Position numbers and translations under genes: made by a program. A DNA stretch of 40,167 bases from a virus. The notes beneath the pieces were generated by a model, which was not told where the DNA came from, ran no database searches, and saw only the letters and a program-made list of their open reading frames with translations. Within the stretch, counting starts at the first letter, position 1. Each line of letters starts with the position of its first letter. The stretch is taken from the IMG/VR virus record IMGVR_UViG_3300022744_000054, positions 1 to 40,167 of that record; one strand, given 5' to 3'. Of the stretch, positions 1 to 8,246 are shown in pieces.

Positions 1-139
1 CAGCCTGCTAGGAGGTGCCGCTGGTGGTGCAGGTGGAGCCGCAGGCTCCACCGCCATCGGTCGCATCCTCGGCGGCACCGGCACCGCGAGCGACTGGGCC
101 AGCGTGCTCGGTCAGGGCGCGACCGGCGTGCTCGACTAC
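1..139. repeat. Left copy of terminal overlap (circular genome junction)
   Basis: The 139 bases here match 40029-40167 with a single difference: position 13 is A, the matching position 40041 is C. Both copies are read in the same frame and the difference is synonymous (Gly GGA or GGC). The simplest reading is redundancy from assembling a circular or circularly permuted genome. A true short terminal repeat cannot be excluded from sequence alone. Confidence 0.9.
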
Positions 140-595
140 CTCGGCAACGAGAAGCGGTTCGACTACGCCAAGGGCGTGGACGAGCGCAACTGGAACGCGG
201 GCGCGCCGTCCCGCAGCCGCTACGAGGCCGCGATGTCGCCCGGCTTCGACATCAACAGCATGCCCGGCTACAAGCAGGCCATGGACACCGCCACCGAGAC
301 GTACCTGCGTAAGCTGTCGGCTACAGGCGGGAACCCGGCCGGGATCGGCGCGGCACCGTCGCAGACGATGGCCTACACGATGGGCACCGTGGGCCTCCCG
401 GCGTGGCAGCAGTACGTCAACCAGAACGCCAACGCGGGCGGCATAGGCGCGCTGTCACAAGGCTCGACCGGCACCGGCATGGGCTTGGCCGACGCCAGCG
501 GTGGAACGTACAACAGCCTCGGCAAGAGCATTGGCGCGATCACCAACCCGACCACGTCGCTGCGCGATCTGCTGAGCCTGAACAGCCCGGTATAA
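1..595 (+). CDS. Probable ejection/internal virion protein, C-terminal part (continues from 38998)
   Basis: Reading frame 2 is open from the left edge to the stop at 593-595 and is the continuation of the gene that starts at 38998. An in-frame ATG at 104 is internal and should not be taken as the start. The joined product is about 541 residues, rich in Gly, Ala, Ser and Asn. It contains a Gly/Ala stretch of the kind that can insert in membranes, followed by a Tyr/Asn-rich soluble tail. No enzyme motif was recognised. It lies after the gp10-like tail gene and before two other large late proteins. In P22-like phages that is where the DNA-ejection proteins lie, so the role is inferred from position. 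Confidence 0.75.
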   Translation, partial: SLLGGAAGGAGGAAGSTAIGRILGGTGTASDWASVLGQGATGVLDYLGNEKRFDYAKGVDERNWNAGAPSRSRYEAAMSPGFDINSMPGYKQAMDTATETYLRKLSATGGNPAGIGAAPSQTMAYTMGTVGLPAWQQYVNQNANAGGIGALSQGSTGTGMGLADASGGTYNSLGKSIGAITNPTTSLRDLLSLNSPV

Positions 596-608
596 GGAGC
601 ACACAGTC

Positions 609-2336
609 ATGGCATACCAAGGCGCGTGGGAAGGCTACAACGAGGCCCGGGCGGCGAACGACCAGTCGTCCATGGTCGCGCTCAACCAGCTCAACCAAGT
701 CGATGCGATGCAGTCGAAGGTCCGCACGCGGCAGGCGCTCGCGCAAAGCGGCGGCGACCCCGAGGTGGCGATCAAGGCCCTGATCAATATCGGCGACGTG
801 AAGGGCGCGCAGGACTTGGGGCAGCTCGTGCAGTCCCAGATTCTCGCGGACCAGCGCCGCCAGCAGGTGGCGCACCGCAGGGAGTTCGACACGCTGTTCG
901 CGCCCGGCGCGGAGATTGACGACAAGGCCCTGACCCGTCTCGCGCTGAAGATGGGCGTCGATGGCTCCCCGGGCGCGAGCGCGATCCTCGGGCTCGTGCA
1001 GAAGCGCGAGCAGGACCGGACATACAAGGAGCTGATGGCGAACCTGACAAAGAGTCAGGCCCCGGGCCCGGCACCTGCCGCGCCCGACGTGCAGCTCAGC
1101 CCGAGCGCCGCCGCAGCCGTGGAGCGCGCGCCCATGGAAGAGCGCGCCGCGCTCATCACCGCTTTAAAGAACGACGCCGCCGGGCGCAACGTGGTCGTGC
1201 GCGCCGACGAGCCCAACATCAACCGCGTCGCCGACACCAATGCCCCGCTGGCCCCGACCGGCGGGGCGCAAGGCGACCGCCCGCCGGGGCTGCCGCCGGA
1301 TGAGGTGATCGCCACGCTGCTTGCCAGCACCGACCCGCGCGCGGTCGCGCAGGGCAAGCTGTACGAGCAGCAGCGGTTCCAGTGGCTCCTCACCGGCAAG
1401 AAGCAGGACTTCGCGCGCACCGAGCGCGTCGAGAGCCAAGGCTTCAAGCGTGATGAGCGTGTCGCGTCCCAGCAATTCAAGTCGTCCGAGGCCGCCAAGG
1501 TCGCGGCGGCGCAACTGGAGCGGCAGGAGATGGGTTACCGCAAGCCGGTGTGGGACAGCGCCACCAGCTCGTGGATGATCCCGCCCGGCGCGGACGGCTC
1601 CCCGGGGCGCGCGATCCAGCCGCTGGGTATCGACGGCAAGCCCGTCGCCAAAGACCTCAAGCTCACCGAGGTACAGGCCAAGGCCGTCACGTTCGGGATG
1701 CGGGCCCGGCTGTCGGCCGACGTGCTGGAGGATATCGGCAAGCACGGCGAGGTCCAGCGGGGCACGCTCAAGCGGATCGCCGAGGCGATGCCGTTCATTG
1801 GCGACGGGCTCGGCACGGTCCTGAACTGGACCCAATCCGAGGCCCAGCAGCAGGTGGAGCAGGCCGAGCGCGACTTCATGAACGCGGTGCTGCGGCAGGA
1901 GTCGGGCGCGGCCATTGGCGTGAACGAGTTCGACAACGGTCGCAAGCAGTATTTCCCGCAGCCGGGCGACAAGCCGGAGCAGCTTGAGCAGAAGCGCCGG
2001 AACCGCGAGGCGGCGATCCGGGGCTTCGAAATCACGGCCGGCGCAGGGGCCCCGGCCATGCGCGAGGCCGCGCAAGTGCTCAGAAACACGCCAGCGGGCG
2101 CTACACCGGTTTATCCGAGCGTCCAAGGGGGTAGCCCCACCCAAGCGCCACAAACGCCGCCAGCGGCCCCTACGCAAGCCGCAGGGCCATCCACGCGCGT
2201 CGAATCGCTATTGCAGGCCGACCCCAACCAGTACCCGGTCGGGGCGACCGCCCGGGGGACCGGCGCGGACGCCGGCAAGACCTACGTGATCGAAGCGATG
2301 CCCGGCGGGGGCAAGAAATGGTCCGTACAGAGGTGA
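609..2336 (+). CDS. Probable DNA ejection / internal virion protein
   Basis: A 575-residue protein with an AGGAG ribosome site just before the ATG. The N-terminal half is helical and rich in Ala, Gln and charged residues. A Pro/Ala linker lies near residues 145-165. Around residues 415-475 there is a block with AERDFMNAVLRQESGAAIG, a nearby FDN and then QYFPQPGD. I recognise this arrangement from internal or ejection proteins of several podoviruses. The C-terminus is a Pro/Ala/Thr-rich linker followed by a short folded end. It is the second of three consecutive large late proteins, as expected for an ejection set. The family motif is from memory; the exact role in the virion is inferred. Confidence 0.65.
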   Translation: MAYQGAWEGYNEARAANDQSSMVALNQLNQVDAMQSKVRTRQALAQSGGDPEVAIKALINIGDVKGAQDLGQLVQSQILADQRRQQVAHRREFDTLFAPGAEIDDKALTRLALKMGVDGSPGASAILGLVQKREQDRTYKELMANLTKSQAPGPAPAAPDVQLSPSAAAAVERAPMEERAALITALKNDAAGRNVVVRADEPNINRVADTNAPLAPTGGAQGDRPPGLPPDEVIATLLASTDPRAVAQGKLYEQQRFQWLLTGKKQDFARTERVESQGFKRDERVASQQFKSSEAAKVAAAQLERQEMGYRKPVWDSATSSWMIPPGADGSPGRAIQPLGIDGKPVAKDLKLTEVQAKAVTFGMRARLSADVLEDIGKHGEVQRGTLKRIAEAMPFIGDGLGTVLNWTQSEAQQQVEQAERDFMNAVLRQESGAAIGVNEFDNGRKQYFPQPGDKPEQLEQKRRNREAAIRGFEITAGAGAPAMREAAQVLRNTPAGATPVYPSVQGGSPTQAPQTPPAAPTQAAGPSTRVESLLQADPNQYPVGATARGTGADAGKTYVIEAMPGGGKKWSVQR

Positions 2337-2339
2337 CCA

Positions 2340-4331
2340 ATGCCATTCGAAATTGAGCTGCCGGCGCAGGCCGCCGCCCCGGAAGGGGGCGGCGGCTTCG
2401 TCATTGAGATGCCCCCATCCCGGCCGGCGGTCCCGCAGGGGCAGCGCCCGGGGCCCCAGCACGTCCCGGGCCCGGACGGCCGCCCGGTGCCCAAGCCCGC
2501 AGCCGCAGCGCCAGACACGCGGTCGCTGCCCGACCGCCTGCTGGACCGCTTCATGGCCCCCGCAGAGATGGCCCTGACGGGTATCAGCGGGGCCATAGGC
2601 GGGCTCGGGGCTGCCGCCCGTGGCGCTACCGATTTGGTGTCCGGTGTCGCCGCCACGGCGGGCCGCGCCGCGCTGGGGCGTCCGCAGCCCGGGCCCGCGC
2701 CCGAGGGGCAGCGCACCGAGGACCGCATGATTGACACGATGCAGCGGTTCACGTACCAACCGCGCGGGCTGGAGGCGCAGGAGGGCCTGCGGACCATCCA
2801 AGAGCTACTTGGCGCGACCAAGATACCCATGGACCCGACGCTGGGCAACGTGGTGATGCCGGCCCGACCCATGCTGCCCACGGGCCCCGGGGAGTTCCGC
2901 AAGACGACCGTGGGCACGCCGGCCGACATCGTCGGCGTGACGGCGGGCCCGGCGCGGGCCGCCACGGGGGTGATCCGGGGCGAGCTGGACCGACCCGAGT
3001 TCGCCATCGCCGAGCGCAACGCGCCCACGATGGCCGGCGGCGGCGCGGCCATGACCGAGGCGGCGACGCAGGCACGCACCACGGCGGGCGGGCTCCCGGT
3101 GCCGGTGCCGATCACCAACGCCGAGGCGCTGCGCGATCAGGCCATGCTGCGGCGTCAGGGCGAGCTGGCGAAGGACGACAGCGCCGCAGGGCGGCTGGTA
3201 CGCGCCAACGACGCCGAGAAGAACCGCGCGATCGCGCAGAACTTTGAGGTGCTGGTGGACGGCCTTGAGGCGATCCGCACCGAGAACCCCGAGGCGCTGG
3301 GCGAGCTTGTCTCCGGGCGCGTGCTCACCGCTGGCGAGCGCCGCCTCAAGGCGCGCCACCAAGCGACCTACGCCGCCGCCGAGCAGGCCGGGCACATGGC
3401 CGAGCAGATCGACATGTCTCCGCTGGTCCGGTGGATCGAAACGAACCGCTCGTCGTCCACGATGGCCCCCATCGTCGGCATGGTCGAGTCCGAGTTGATA
3501 CGGCTCGGGGCTGTGCGCAAGATGCCCAACGGCGAGCTGACGCCGCTGCGTCTCGGCATCAACGACCTTGAAGAGGTCCGCAAGCTGATGGTGTCGAACG
3601 CCAAGGGCGGCAACACCAACGACCAGCGTCTCGCGCTGGCGGCCAACCGCGTGATCGATGACATGACCGAGGGCCGTGGCGGGGAGCTGTACCGTCAGGC
3701 GCGCAGCGAGTTCCGTGAGTTCGCCAACGTCTACAGGAACAACGGGCTGGTGCGCGACCTGCTGGCGCTCAAGCCCGGCACCACCGACCGGCGCGTGGCG
3801 TACGAGAAGGTGTGGGACAAGATCGCGGTCGCACCCAACGACAGCATCCGGCACCTGATGGGCACGCTGGAGTCAATCGGCCCCGAGGGCGTGGAGGCGC
3901 TCCGCGAGATACAGGCGATGACGATCAGGCAGGGCGCACGGCGCGCGCTCGGCAACACCGCCATGGACGAGCAGCGCAACATCATCCCGAGCCCGGCCAA
4001 GTTCAATCGCTGGGTCGAGGTGATGGACCGCGAGGGCAAGCTGGACCTCCTTGCCGGGCCACGCGCCGCTGCTGTGCTGCGCGACATGCGCGAGACGATG
4101 CTCAACGTGCAGACGATGCCGCCCGGCACGCTCAACAGCAGCAACACGTGGTCGCTGATGCGCGAGGCCTTTAAAGAGCTGGCGACCGGGCACTTTGGGC
4201 CCGCAGTCTTCAACGCCCGGAACGTGTTCGGGGCACTCAGGAAAGAGCGCGACGACCTCCGGTTCGCGCGCGAGATTCTACCCCCGCAAATTCCGCGCGG
4301 GCTCCAAGGCGCAGTCCAACAGCAACCGTGA
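2340..4331 (+). CDS. Probable DNA ejection protein, third of the set
   Basis: A 663-residue protein whose ATG follows the previous stop by three bases, with GAGGTG as ribosome site. The first 60 residues are Pro/Ala/Gly-rich. Residues about 75-115 are a Gly/Ala-rich hydrophobic segment (ISGAIGGLGAAARGATDLVSGVAA) that could insert in a membrane. The rest is a long helical, Arg/Glu/Ala-rich region. There is no signal peptide and no catalytic motif that I can name. Size, helical content and place in the late operon match P22 gp16/gp20-type ejection proteins in general terms, but I see no specific sequence signature. It could instead be another internal structural protein. Confidence 0.55.
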   Translation: MPFEIELPAQAAAPEGGGGFVIEMPPSRPAVPQGQRPGPQHVPGPDGRPVPKPAAAAPDTRSLPDRLLDRFMAPAEMALTGISGAIGGLGAAARGATDLVSGVAATAGRAALGRPQPGPAPEGQRTEDRMIDTMQRFTYQPRGLEAQEGLRTIQELLGATKIPMDPTLGNVVMPARPMLPTGPGEFRKTTVGTPADIVGVTAGPARAATGVIRGELDRPEFAIAERNAPTMAGGGAAMTEAATQARTTAGGLPVPVPITNAEALRDQAMLRRQGELAKDDSAAGRLVRANDAEKNRAIAQNFEVLVDGLEAIRTENPEALGELVSGRVLTAGERRLKARHQATYAAAEQAGHMAEQIDMSPLVRWIETNRSSSTMAPIVGMVESELIRLGAVRKMPNGELTPLRLGINDLEEVRKLMVSNAKGGNTNDQRLALAANRVIDDMTEGRGGELYRQARSEFREFANVYRNNGLVRDLLALKPGTTDRRVAYEKVWDKIAVAPNDSIRHLMGTLESIGPEGVEALREIQAMTIRQGARRALGNTAMDEQRNIIPSPAKFNRWVEVMDREGKLDLLAGPRAAAVLRDMRETMLNVQTMPPGTLNSSNTWSLMREAFKELATGHFGPAVFNARNVFGALRKERDDLRFAREILPPQIPRGLQGAVQQQP

Positions 4332-4345
4332 AAGGAAGAACAAGA

Positions 4346-4636
4346 ATGGATACACCCCCATCGAACGGCTGGCTTGAGGCGTGGCACGCCGCGCTTGCGA
4401 TCCTCGGCGCTGGAGGCGTCTGGGCGTGGAACTTCGTTACGGGCGACATCCGCAAGCTGCGCGAGGAGAGCGTCACCAAAGTCACCTTCGCCGAGTACAG
4501 CGAGCACGCGCAGAAGCAGCGCGACGAGCTGCGCGAGTCCATCATCAAGCTGTACGACGGCCAGACCGCGCTCACCAAGCAGATGAACGACCAGCACGTC
4601 GCGACACTCAACGCAATCCACGAGGTGAAGAAATGA
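4346..4636 (+). CDS. Small membrane-anchored coiled-coil protein, possible lysis accessory
   Basis: A 96-residue protein. I chose the ATG at 4346, preceded by GGAAG, over an upstream GTG at 4328 that overlaps the preceding stop. Residues about 10-30 (WLEAWHAALAILGAGGVWAWNFV) form one hydrophobic segment. The rest is a charged helix with coiled-coil spacing. One N-terminal membrane helix plus a coiled coil resembles small membrane proteins found near phage lysis genes, such as inner-membrane spanin or holin-like partners. The stop overlaps the next ATG (ATGA), so it is translationally coupled to the following gene. Function is not established. Confidence 0.6.
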   Translation: MDTPPSNGWLEAWHAALAILGAGGVWAWNFVTGDIRKLREESVTKVTFAEYSEHAQKQRDELRESIIKLYDGQTALTKQMNDQHVATLNAIHEVKK

Positions 4637-4989
4637 ACCTGAACGAGCTGCTGCAAGGCCCACAGCAACAGGGCTCCCCCATGTACCCGGGCGGGGCGCC
4701 GGGCCCCGGTGGCCCACCCATGCCCATGGGTGGGCCACCCCAAGGCGGGCAGCCGCAGATACCGCCCCAGATGCTCCAGATGCTGCTGATGAAGCTCATG
4801 CAACAGCAGGGCATGGGCCAGCAGATGGCCCCGCCCGAGCAGACCCCGTACGAGAAGTGGGCCGCGCCGGGCTCCATTGGCTCCATCCCGCCCGGGACCA
4901 CGCCACTCAACAAGATCAACGGCACGCCGCCCGGTGGACCACAGGGGCCCATGCCGTCGCCCACCTACACGACCGGGGTGCGCGGATGA
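4633..4989 (+). CDS. Proline/glycine/glutamine-rich late protein of unknown function
   Basis: A 118-residue low-complexity protein. Residues 9-45 are almost all Pro, Gly, Met and Gln, followed by a short Met/Leu/Gln-rich helix (MLQMLLMKLMQQQ) and another Pro/Gly-rich tail. It starts by ATGA overlap with the previous gene and ends overlapping the endolysin start. The frame is supported by tight coupling on both sides. The coding DNA contains a near-perfect 32 bp palindrome (see 4708-4739). No family was recognised; a flexible virion or scaffold-like peptide is possible. Confidence 0.6.
   Translation: MNLNELLQGPQQQGSPMYPGGAPGPGGPPMPMGGPPQGGQPQIPPQMLQMLLMKLMQQQGMGQQMAPPEQTPYEKWAAPGSIGSIPPGTTPLNKINGTPPGGPQGPMPSPTYTTGVRG
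4708..4739. repeat. 32 bp near-perfect palindrome inside the Pro/Gly-rich gene
   Basis: Arms 4708-4722 and 4725-4739 are exact 15-base reverse complements separated by two bases. In RNA this would be a very stable hairpin just upstream of the endolysin gene. It is not followed by a U-run, so it is not a standard terminator. Confidence 0.85.
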
Positions 4990-5450
4990 ACCTGACGCCA
5001 CACTTCACCGTCGAGGAGCTGACGGTGTCGCAGTGGGCGGCCCGCAACGGGGTGGACAACACCCCGGGGCCGACCGAGCTTGCCAACCTCAAGCGTCTGG
5101 CGCAGGCGCTTGAGGTTGTCCGCTACACGCTCGGCGCTCCGGTGACGGTAACCAGCGGCTACAGGTCGCAGATGGTCAACCGCATGATCGGCGGCGTGTC
5201 GTCGTCGGCCCACACGCTCGGGCTCGCGGCCGACTTCATCTGCCCCGGGTTCGGCACGCCGCTCGACGTGGCGAAGAAGCTGATGGGCGTCGAGGCGCTG
5301 ATGTTCGACCAGCTCATCCACGAGTACGGGCGCTGGGTCCACATAGGGCTCGCGGTCGAGGGCAAGACCCCGCGCTTGCAAGCGCTCACCGTCTTCACCC
5401 CGGGCAAGTACTTGGCCGGGCTTCTCAGCGAACAGGAGGCTACAAAATGA
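4986..5450 (+). CDS. Endolysin, M15-family peptidase (D,D-/L,D-carboxypeptidase type)
   Basis: A 154-residue protein beginning MNLTPHFTVEELTVS. Zinc ligands expected for the M15A peptidase fold are visible: SSSAHTLGLAADF gives His76 and Asp83, and RWVHIGL gives His119. The VTSGYRS segment (residues 55-61) is also typical. Enzymes of this family cleave peptidoglycan stem peptides or cross-links. Length is usual for single-domain M15 endolysins. No signal peptide is evident, so export would depend on the downstream holin. The ATG overlaps the previous stop and the stop overlaps the next ATG, making a tight lysis cassette. Confidence 0.9.
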   Translation: MNLTPHFTVEELTVSQWAARNGVDNTPGPTELANLKRLAQALEVVRYTLGAPVTVTSGYRSQMVNRMIGGVSSSAHTLGLAADFICPGFGTPLDVAKKLMGVEALMFDQLIHEYGRWVHIGLAVEGKTPRLQALTVFTPGKYLAGLLSEQEATK

Positions 5451-5650
5451 AACCACTAATCGTCGTGCTGTCGTTGTTCCTTGTTGCGTGCTTCCCTGTG
5501 CGGCCAGACACCCCGGCCGCGCGCGCCTGCACAGCGCTCGCCAAGCAGAAGGCCGACGCCGCGTTCGCGCCCGGGCCCAGCATTGAGACAGCGCAGAAGT
5601 GGGTACAGGACGAGGGCCGCGCGTACGACGCGTGCATGGGGCTGAAGTGA
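5447..5650 (+). CDS. Small lipoprotein, candidate outer-membrane spanin (Rz1-like)
   Basis: A 67-residue protein with a classical lipoprotein signal: MKPLIVVLSLFLVAC, with LVAC as lipobox and Cys15 as the likely lipidated residue. The mature part is about 52 residues. It has an AGGAGG ribosome site and overlaps the endolysin stop by ATGA. A short lipoprotein between endolysin and holin suggests an o-spanin or unimolecular spanin role in outer-membrane disruption. The mature part is not very Pro-rich and no nested inner-membrane spanin gene was identified, so the spanin assignment is inference. Confidence 0.7.
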   Translation: MKPLIVVLSLFLVACFPVRPDTPAARACTALAKQKADAAFAPGPSIETAQKWVQDEGRAYDACMGLK

Positions 5651-6168
5651 TGAGCTTCACCGACATCGTCAAGACCCTCGCGCCGACCGTCGCCTCGGCG
5701 CTCGGTGGTCCACTCGCGGGCGCTGCCGTCACGGCGCTCGGCGGCATCCTCGGCCTGACCGAGCCCACGCAGGAGAAGATCGCCGAGGCGATCACGGGCG
5801 GGCGCATGACCTCGGAGCAGATTGCGCAGATCAAGGCGCTGGAGCTGCACTACCAGAACGAGGAGAAGGAGCGCGGGTTCCGCTACGCCGAGCTGGCGTT
5901 CAAGGACGCGGACAGCGCCCGGCAGCGCGAGATGCAGGTCAAGGACAACGTGAACATGGTGCTGGCCTACACCATCGTCGGCAGCTTCATCGCCGTGATC
6001 GGTGCCACGCTGCTGGGCTACGCCAAGGTCGAGAGCGTGCTCGCCGGCACGCTGGTGGGCTACCTGTCGGCCAAGGCCGAGCAGGTGCTCGCGTATTATT
6101 TCGGATCGTCCCGCAGCGGTGATCGCAAGACCGAGCTGCTGGCCGTATCGACACCCCCGAGGAGCTAG
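5650..6168 (+). CDS. Holin, 3-TM family (GTA_holin_3TM type)
   Basis: A 172-residue protein whose ATG overlaps the preceding TGA by one base. Hydrophobic stretches are at about 10-37 (LAPTVASALGGPLAGAAVTALGGILG), 98-121 (VNMVLAYTIVGSFIAVIGATLLGY) and 125-148 (VLAGTLVGYLSAKAEQVLAYYFG). They are separated by a charged linker with the LHYQNEEKERGF region typical of three-TM holins associated with gene-transfer agents and phages. Such holins permeabilise the inner membrane and release the endolysin. Position directly after endolysin and lipoprotein completes the lysis cassette. Confidence 0.8.
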   Translation: MSFTDIVKTLAPTVASALGGPLAGAAVTALGGILGLTEPTQEKIAEAITGGRMTSEQIAQIKALELHYQNEEKERGFRYAELAFKDADSARQREMQVKDNVNMVLAYTIVGSFIAVIGATLLGYAKVESVLAGTLVGYLSAKAEQVLAYYFGSSRSGDRKTELLAVSTPPRS

Positions 6169-6171
6169 ACG

Positions 6172-7608
6172 ATGCCACGCCTTTCCGACCTGTTGTCCGC
6201 AATCGATGAAGCCAAACGCTACGGGATGCGCCGCCTGAGTGACATAGGCGCGAACCCGGACGCGAACGTGGCGCAGGCGTACGGTGCGTACGTCGGCGAC
6301 CCCATGCGCGAGCGCGCGCTGCGCGACGCCGAGTCGCGCAGCGTGATGCCGCAGTTGAGCGGACCAGCGCGCGACGCGATACAGCGCGAGATTGAGGGCG
6401 GCCTCGTCGGCATGGCAGCCGGCGGCAAGTCGCTGCCGGCCAGCGCCCGCAACGGCGTGCCCATGCGCAGCATCACGGTCAACAACCCGGTACGGGTGGA
6501 CTACCCCGGCATCTACAAGCGCCCCGACGTGATCGCGGCCGAGGCGGCGGCCCGGGTGGCCCCGGAGAACGAGGCTTTAAAGCGCCTGTTCGGTGTGAAC
6601 CGCAACGAGCTGTACGAGGCGACCGTGGCGCGCGGGCCGGGCAACATTGAGCCCGTGCTGCCGGGCGCGGCGGCGAACCCCACGGGCTCGGCTGCCGCCA
6701 CCAACGTGATGACCCGGCGCAACGAGAACCGGCTCATCGACGTGCTGAGCGAGGCCGAGAAGTACCCGCAGCTCACGCGCGGGATGGATGCTTGGTACAA
6801 CATGGACCCGGTGTACCAGCGCATGGTGCAGCTCGTGGGCCCGGAGGAGGCCAAGGCGCGCTTCACGCGGCTCAACACGCTGTCGGGCATGGCGAGCCCG
6901 GGCAGCGACGTGCTGACCGAGCTGAACCGTGGCACGGCCGCCAACATGCTCGCCGAGCAGGGCCGGTTCGGGGACTTCCTCACGCACGGCGGCATGAGCG
7001 TCAAGCTGCGTGGCCCGGACTACCCGGCTGACATGCGGGCGGTGCAGGGTCACGCGTACCACAAGACCGCGCAGGCGAAGCCCATGGGGGATTACCTCAC
7101 CACGGGCGCTATGCAGATGGAAAGCCCCAAGGTGCCTATGTACATTCAGGCTTCAGGCACGCCCGAGACGGGGTTCCAGACGCGCATGCCGGTGGGCGAC
7201 GCGCACTGGTCGCGCGGCGTGGGTCTCGCCGACGTGCGCACCAACGCGAACCCGGGCGCAAGCGTATCGACCCCGGAGATGTCGCAGCTCGGGCCGTGGT
7301 GGCGCGACCGCGTCGCGGCCCAAGTGGGGCTGGAGTCGGTGCCGGCGCAGGCCCGGGCGTGGGGCGCGTTCGCGCCGCAGACCGGGGTGGGCACGCCCAT
7401 CGCCGCGCCCAAGCTGGAGCTGCTCGCGCAGCAGATCATGAAAGCCTCGCAGCGCATGGGCGTCACCCCGGAGCAGGCCCGCGACATGATCCTGATGGGG
7501 CGGGCTCACGCCGGGGCGGCGACCCCCGGGACCATGGGTCTGGCTGCCGGGGCCGGCGCTGGCGGTGCTGTAGCTTTAAAGTACCTCAACGGCGAGCCGT
7601 CTCAGTAG
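6172..7608 (+). CDS. Late protein of unknown function, last gene of the rightward arm
   Basis: A 478-residue protein with GAGGAG eight bases before the ATG. The N-terminal part contains repeated Arg/Glu/Ala helical segments. The middle is mixed, with Tyr/Met/Trp-rich blocks (AWYNMDPVYQRM, MYIQASGTPETGFQTRMPVGDAHW). The C-terminus has a Gly/Ala-rich hydrophobic stretch (GLAAGAGAGGAVALKYL) that could be one membrane segment. It lies beyond the lysis genes and ends tail-to-tail with the leftward arm, overlapping the J-domain gene by seven bases. I recall similar proteins in other podoviruses but can name no function. A virion or ejection role is possible. Confidence 0.6.
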   Translation: MPRLSDLLSAIDEAKRYGMRRLSDIGANPDANVAQAYGAYVGDPMRERALRDAESRSVMPQLSGPARDAIQREIEGGLVGMAAGGKSLPASARNGVPMRSITVNNPVRVDYPGIYKRPDVIAAEAAARVAPENEALKRLFGVNRNELYEATVARGPGNIEPVLPGAAANPTGSAAATNVMTRRNENRLIDVLSEAEKYPQLTRGMDAWYNMDPVYQRMVQLVGPEEAKARFTRLNTLSGMASPGSDVLTELNRGTAANMLAEQGRFGDFLTHGGMSVKLRGPDYPADMRAVQGHAYHKTAQAKPMGDYLTTGAMQMESPKVPMYIQASGTPETGFQTRMPVGDAHWSRGVGLADVRTNANPGASVSTPEMSQLGPWWRDRVAAQVGLESVPAQARAWGAFAPQTGVGTPIAAPKLELLAQQIMKASQRMGVTPEQARDMILMGRAHAGAATPGTMGLAAGAGAGGAVALKYLNGEPSQ

Positions 7609-8246
7609 CGAGCCCCAAACCCGTACCGCTTCAGCTCCGCAAGCATCTCGGCCACACCCGGCGCAGCGTACTGCGGCCCCAGCCCCTGCACACGCTCGTC
7701 GGTCCTGTAGCGCGCCTTGACCAGCAGCCCCAGCACGCGCTCGCCGACGCGCGTGCTCTGCTCGGACTCGGCCAGCTCCTTCTGCTTGCCCTGTAGCCGG
7801 GCCCGCAGCAGATCGGCGATCAGGCCCTCCTCGTCCTCCAGCCGCTGGAGCGCCTGCTCGCACTTGGTGACCTCCTTCTGGATGCGCTGGCGCATCTGCC
7901 GCACCTGCTCCATGCCGCTCTTGACGCTGTCACTGGCGCGGATCAGGATGTTGTCGCACACGGCGTCGCTGCCGTCCATCACCTGCTGGAGCGTCTGGGA
8001 CAGCACGGCGAAGACCAGCGAGTCCTCGGCATTGCCCTTCGCCTGCGGGTCTTCGCCGTGCTGGTCGTAGTACGCCCGGCGCTCGGGGTCGCCCAGCACC
8101 TCCCACGCCTTGGCGACCCGCTGGAACGTCTCCTGATCGCCACCCCTGCGGTCGGGGTGGTGCTTCTGTGCCAGCTTGCGGTAGGCCCGCTTGATGGTCA
8201 CCGGGTCGGCGTCGCGCTCGACCCCGAGCGTCTCGTAGTGGTTCAT
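7602..8246 (-). CDS. J-domain (DnaJ-like) co-chaperone
   Basis: A 214-residue protein. Residues 1-65 are a clear J domain: HYETLGV, helix II KRAYRKLAQKHHPD with the invariant HPD at 30-32, then FQRVAKAWEVLGDPERRAYYD. The remaining 150 residues are a charged helical/coiled-coil region without the Gly/Phe segment or zinc fingers of full DnaJ. J proteins stimulate the ATPase of host Hsp70 (DnaK) and deliver clients. The ATG at 8246 has GAGGAG upstream and overlaps the stop of the phosphatase gene. It is the last gene of the leftward arm. A possible use is virion assembly or remodelling of replication complexes, which is inference. Confidence 0.9.
   Translation of the reverse strand: MNHYETLGVERDADPVTIKRAYRKLAQKHHPDRRGGDQETFQRVAKAWEVLGDPERRAYYDQHGEDPQAKGNAEDSLVFAVLSQTLQQVMDGSDAVCDNILIRASDSVKSGMEQVRQMRQRIQKEVTKCEQALQRLEDEEGLIADLLRARLQGKQKELAESEQSTRVGERVLGLLVKARYRTDERVQGLGPQYAAPGVAEMLAELKRYGFGARY

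Noticed and set aside
104-595. Independent gene starting at ATG 104
   Set aside because: The frame is open upstream to the left edge and is continuous with the gene starting at 38998 through the circular junction, so ATG 104 is internal.
1164-2177. Minus-strand frame opposite the ejection protein
   Set aside because: Arg/Leu/His-rich shadow without ribosome site and against the direction of the operon.
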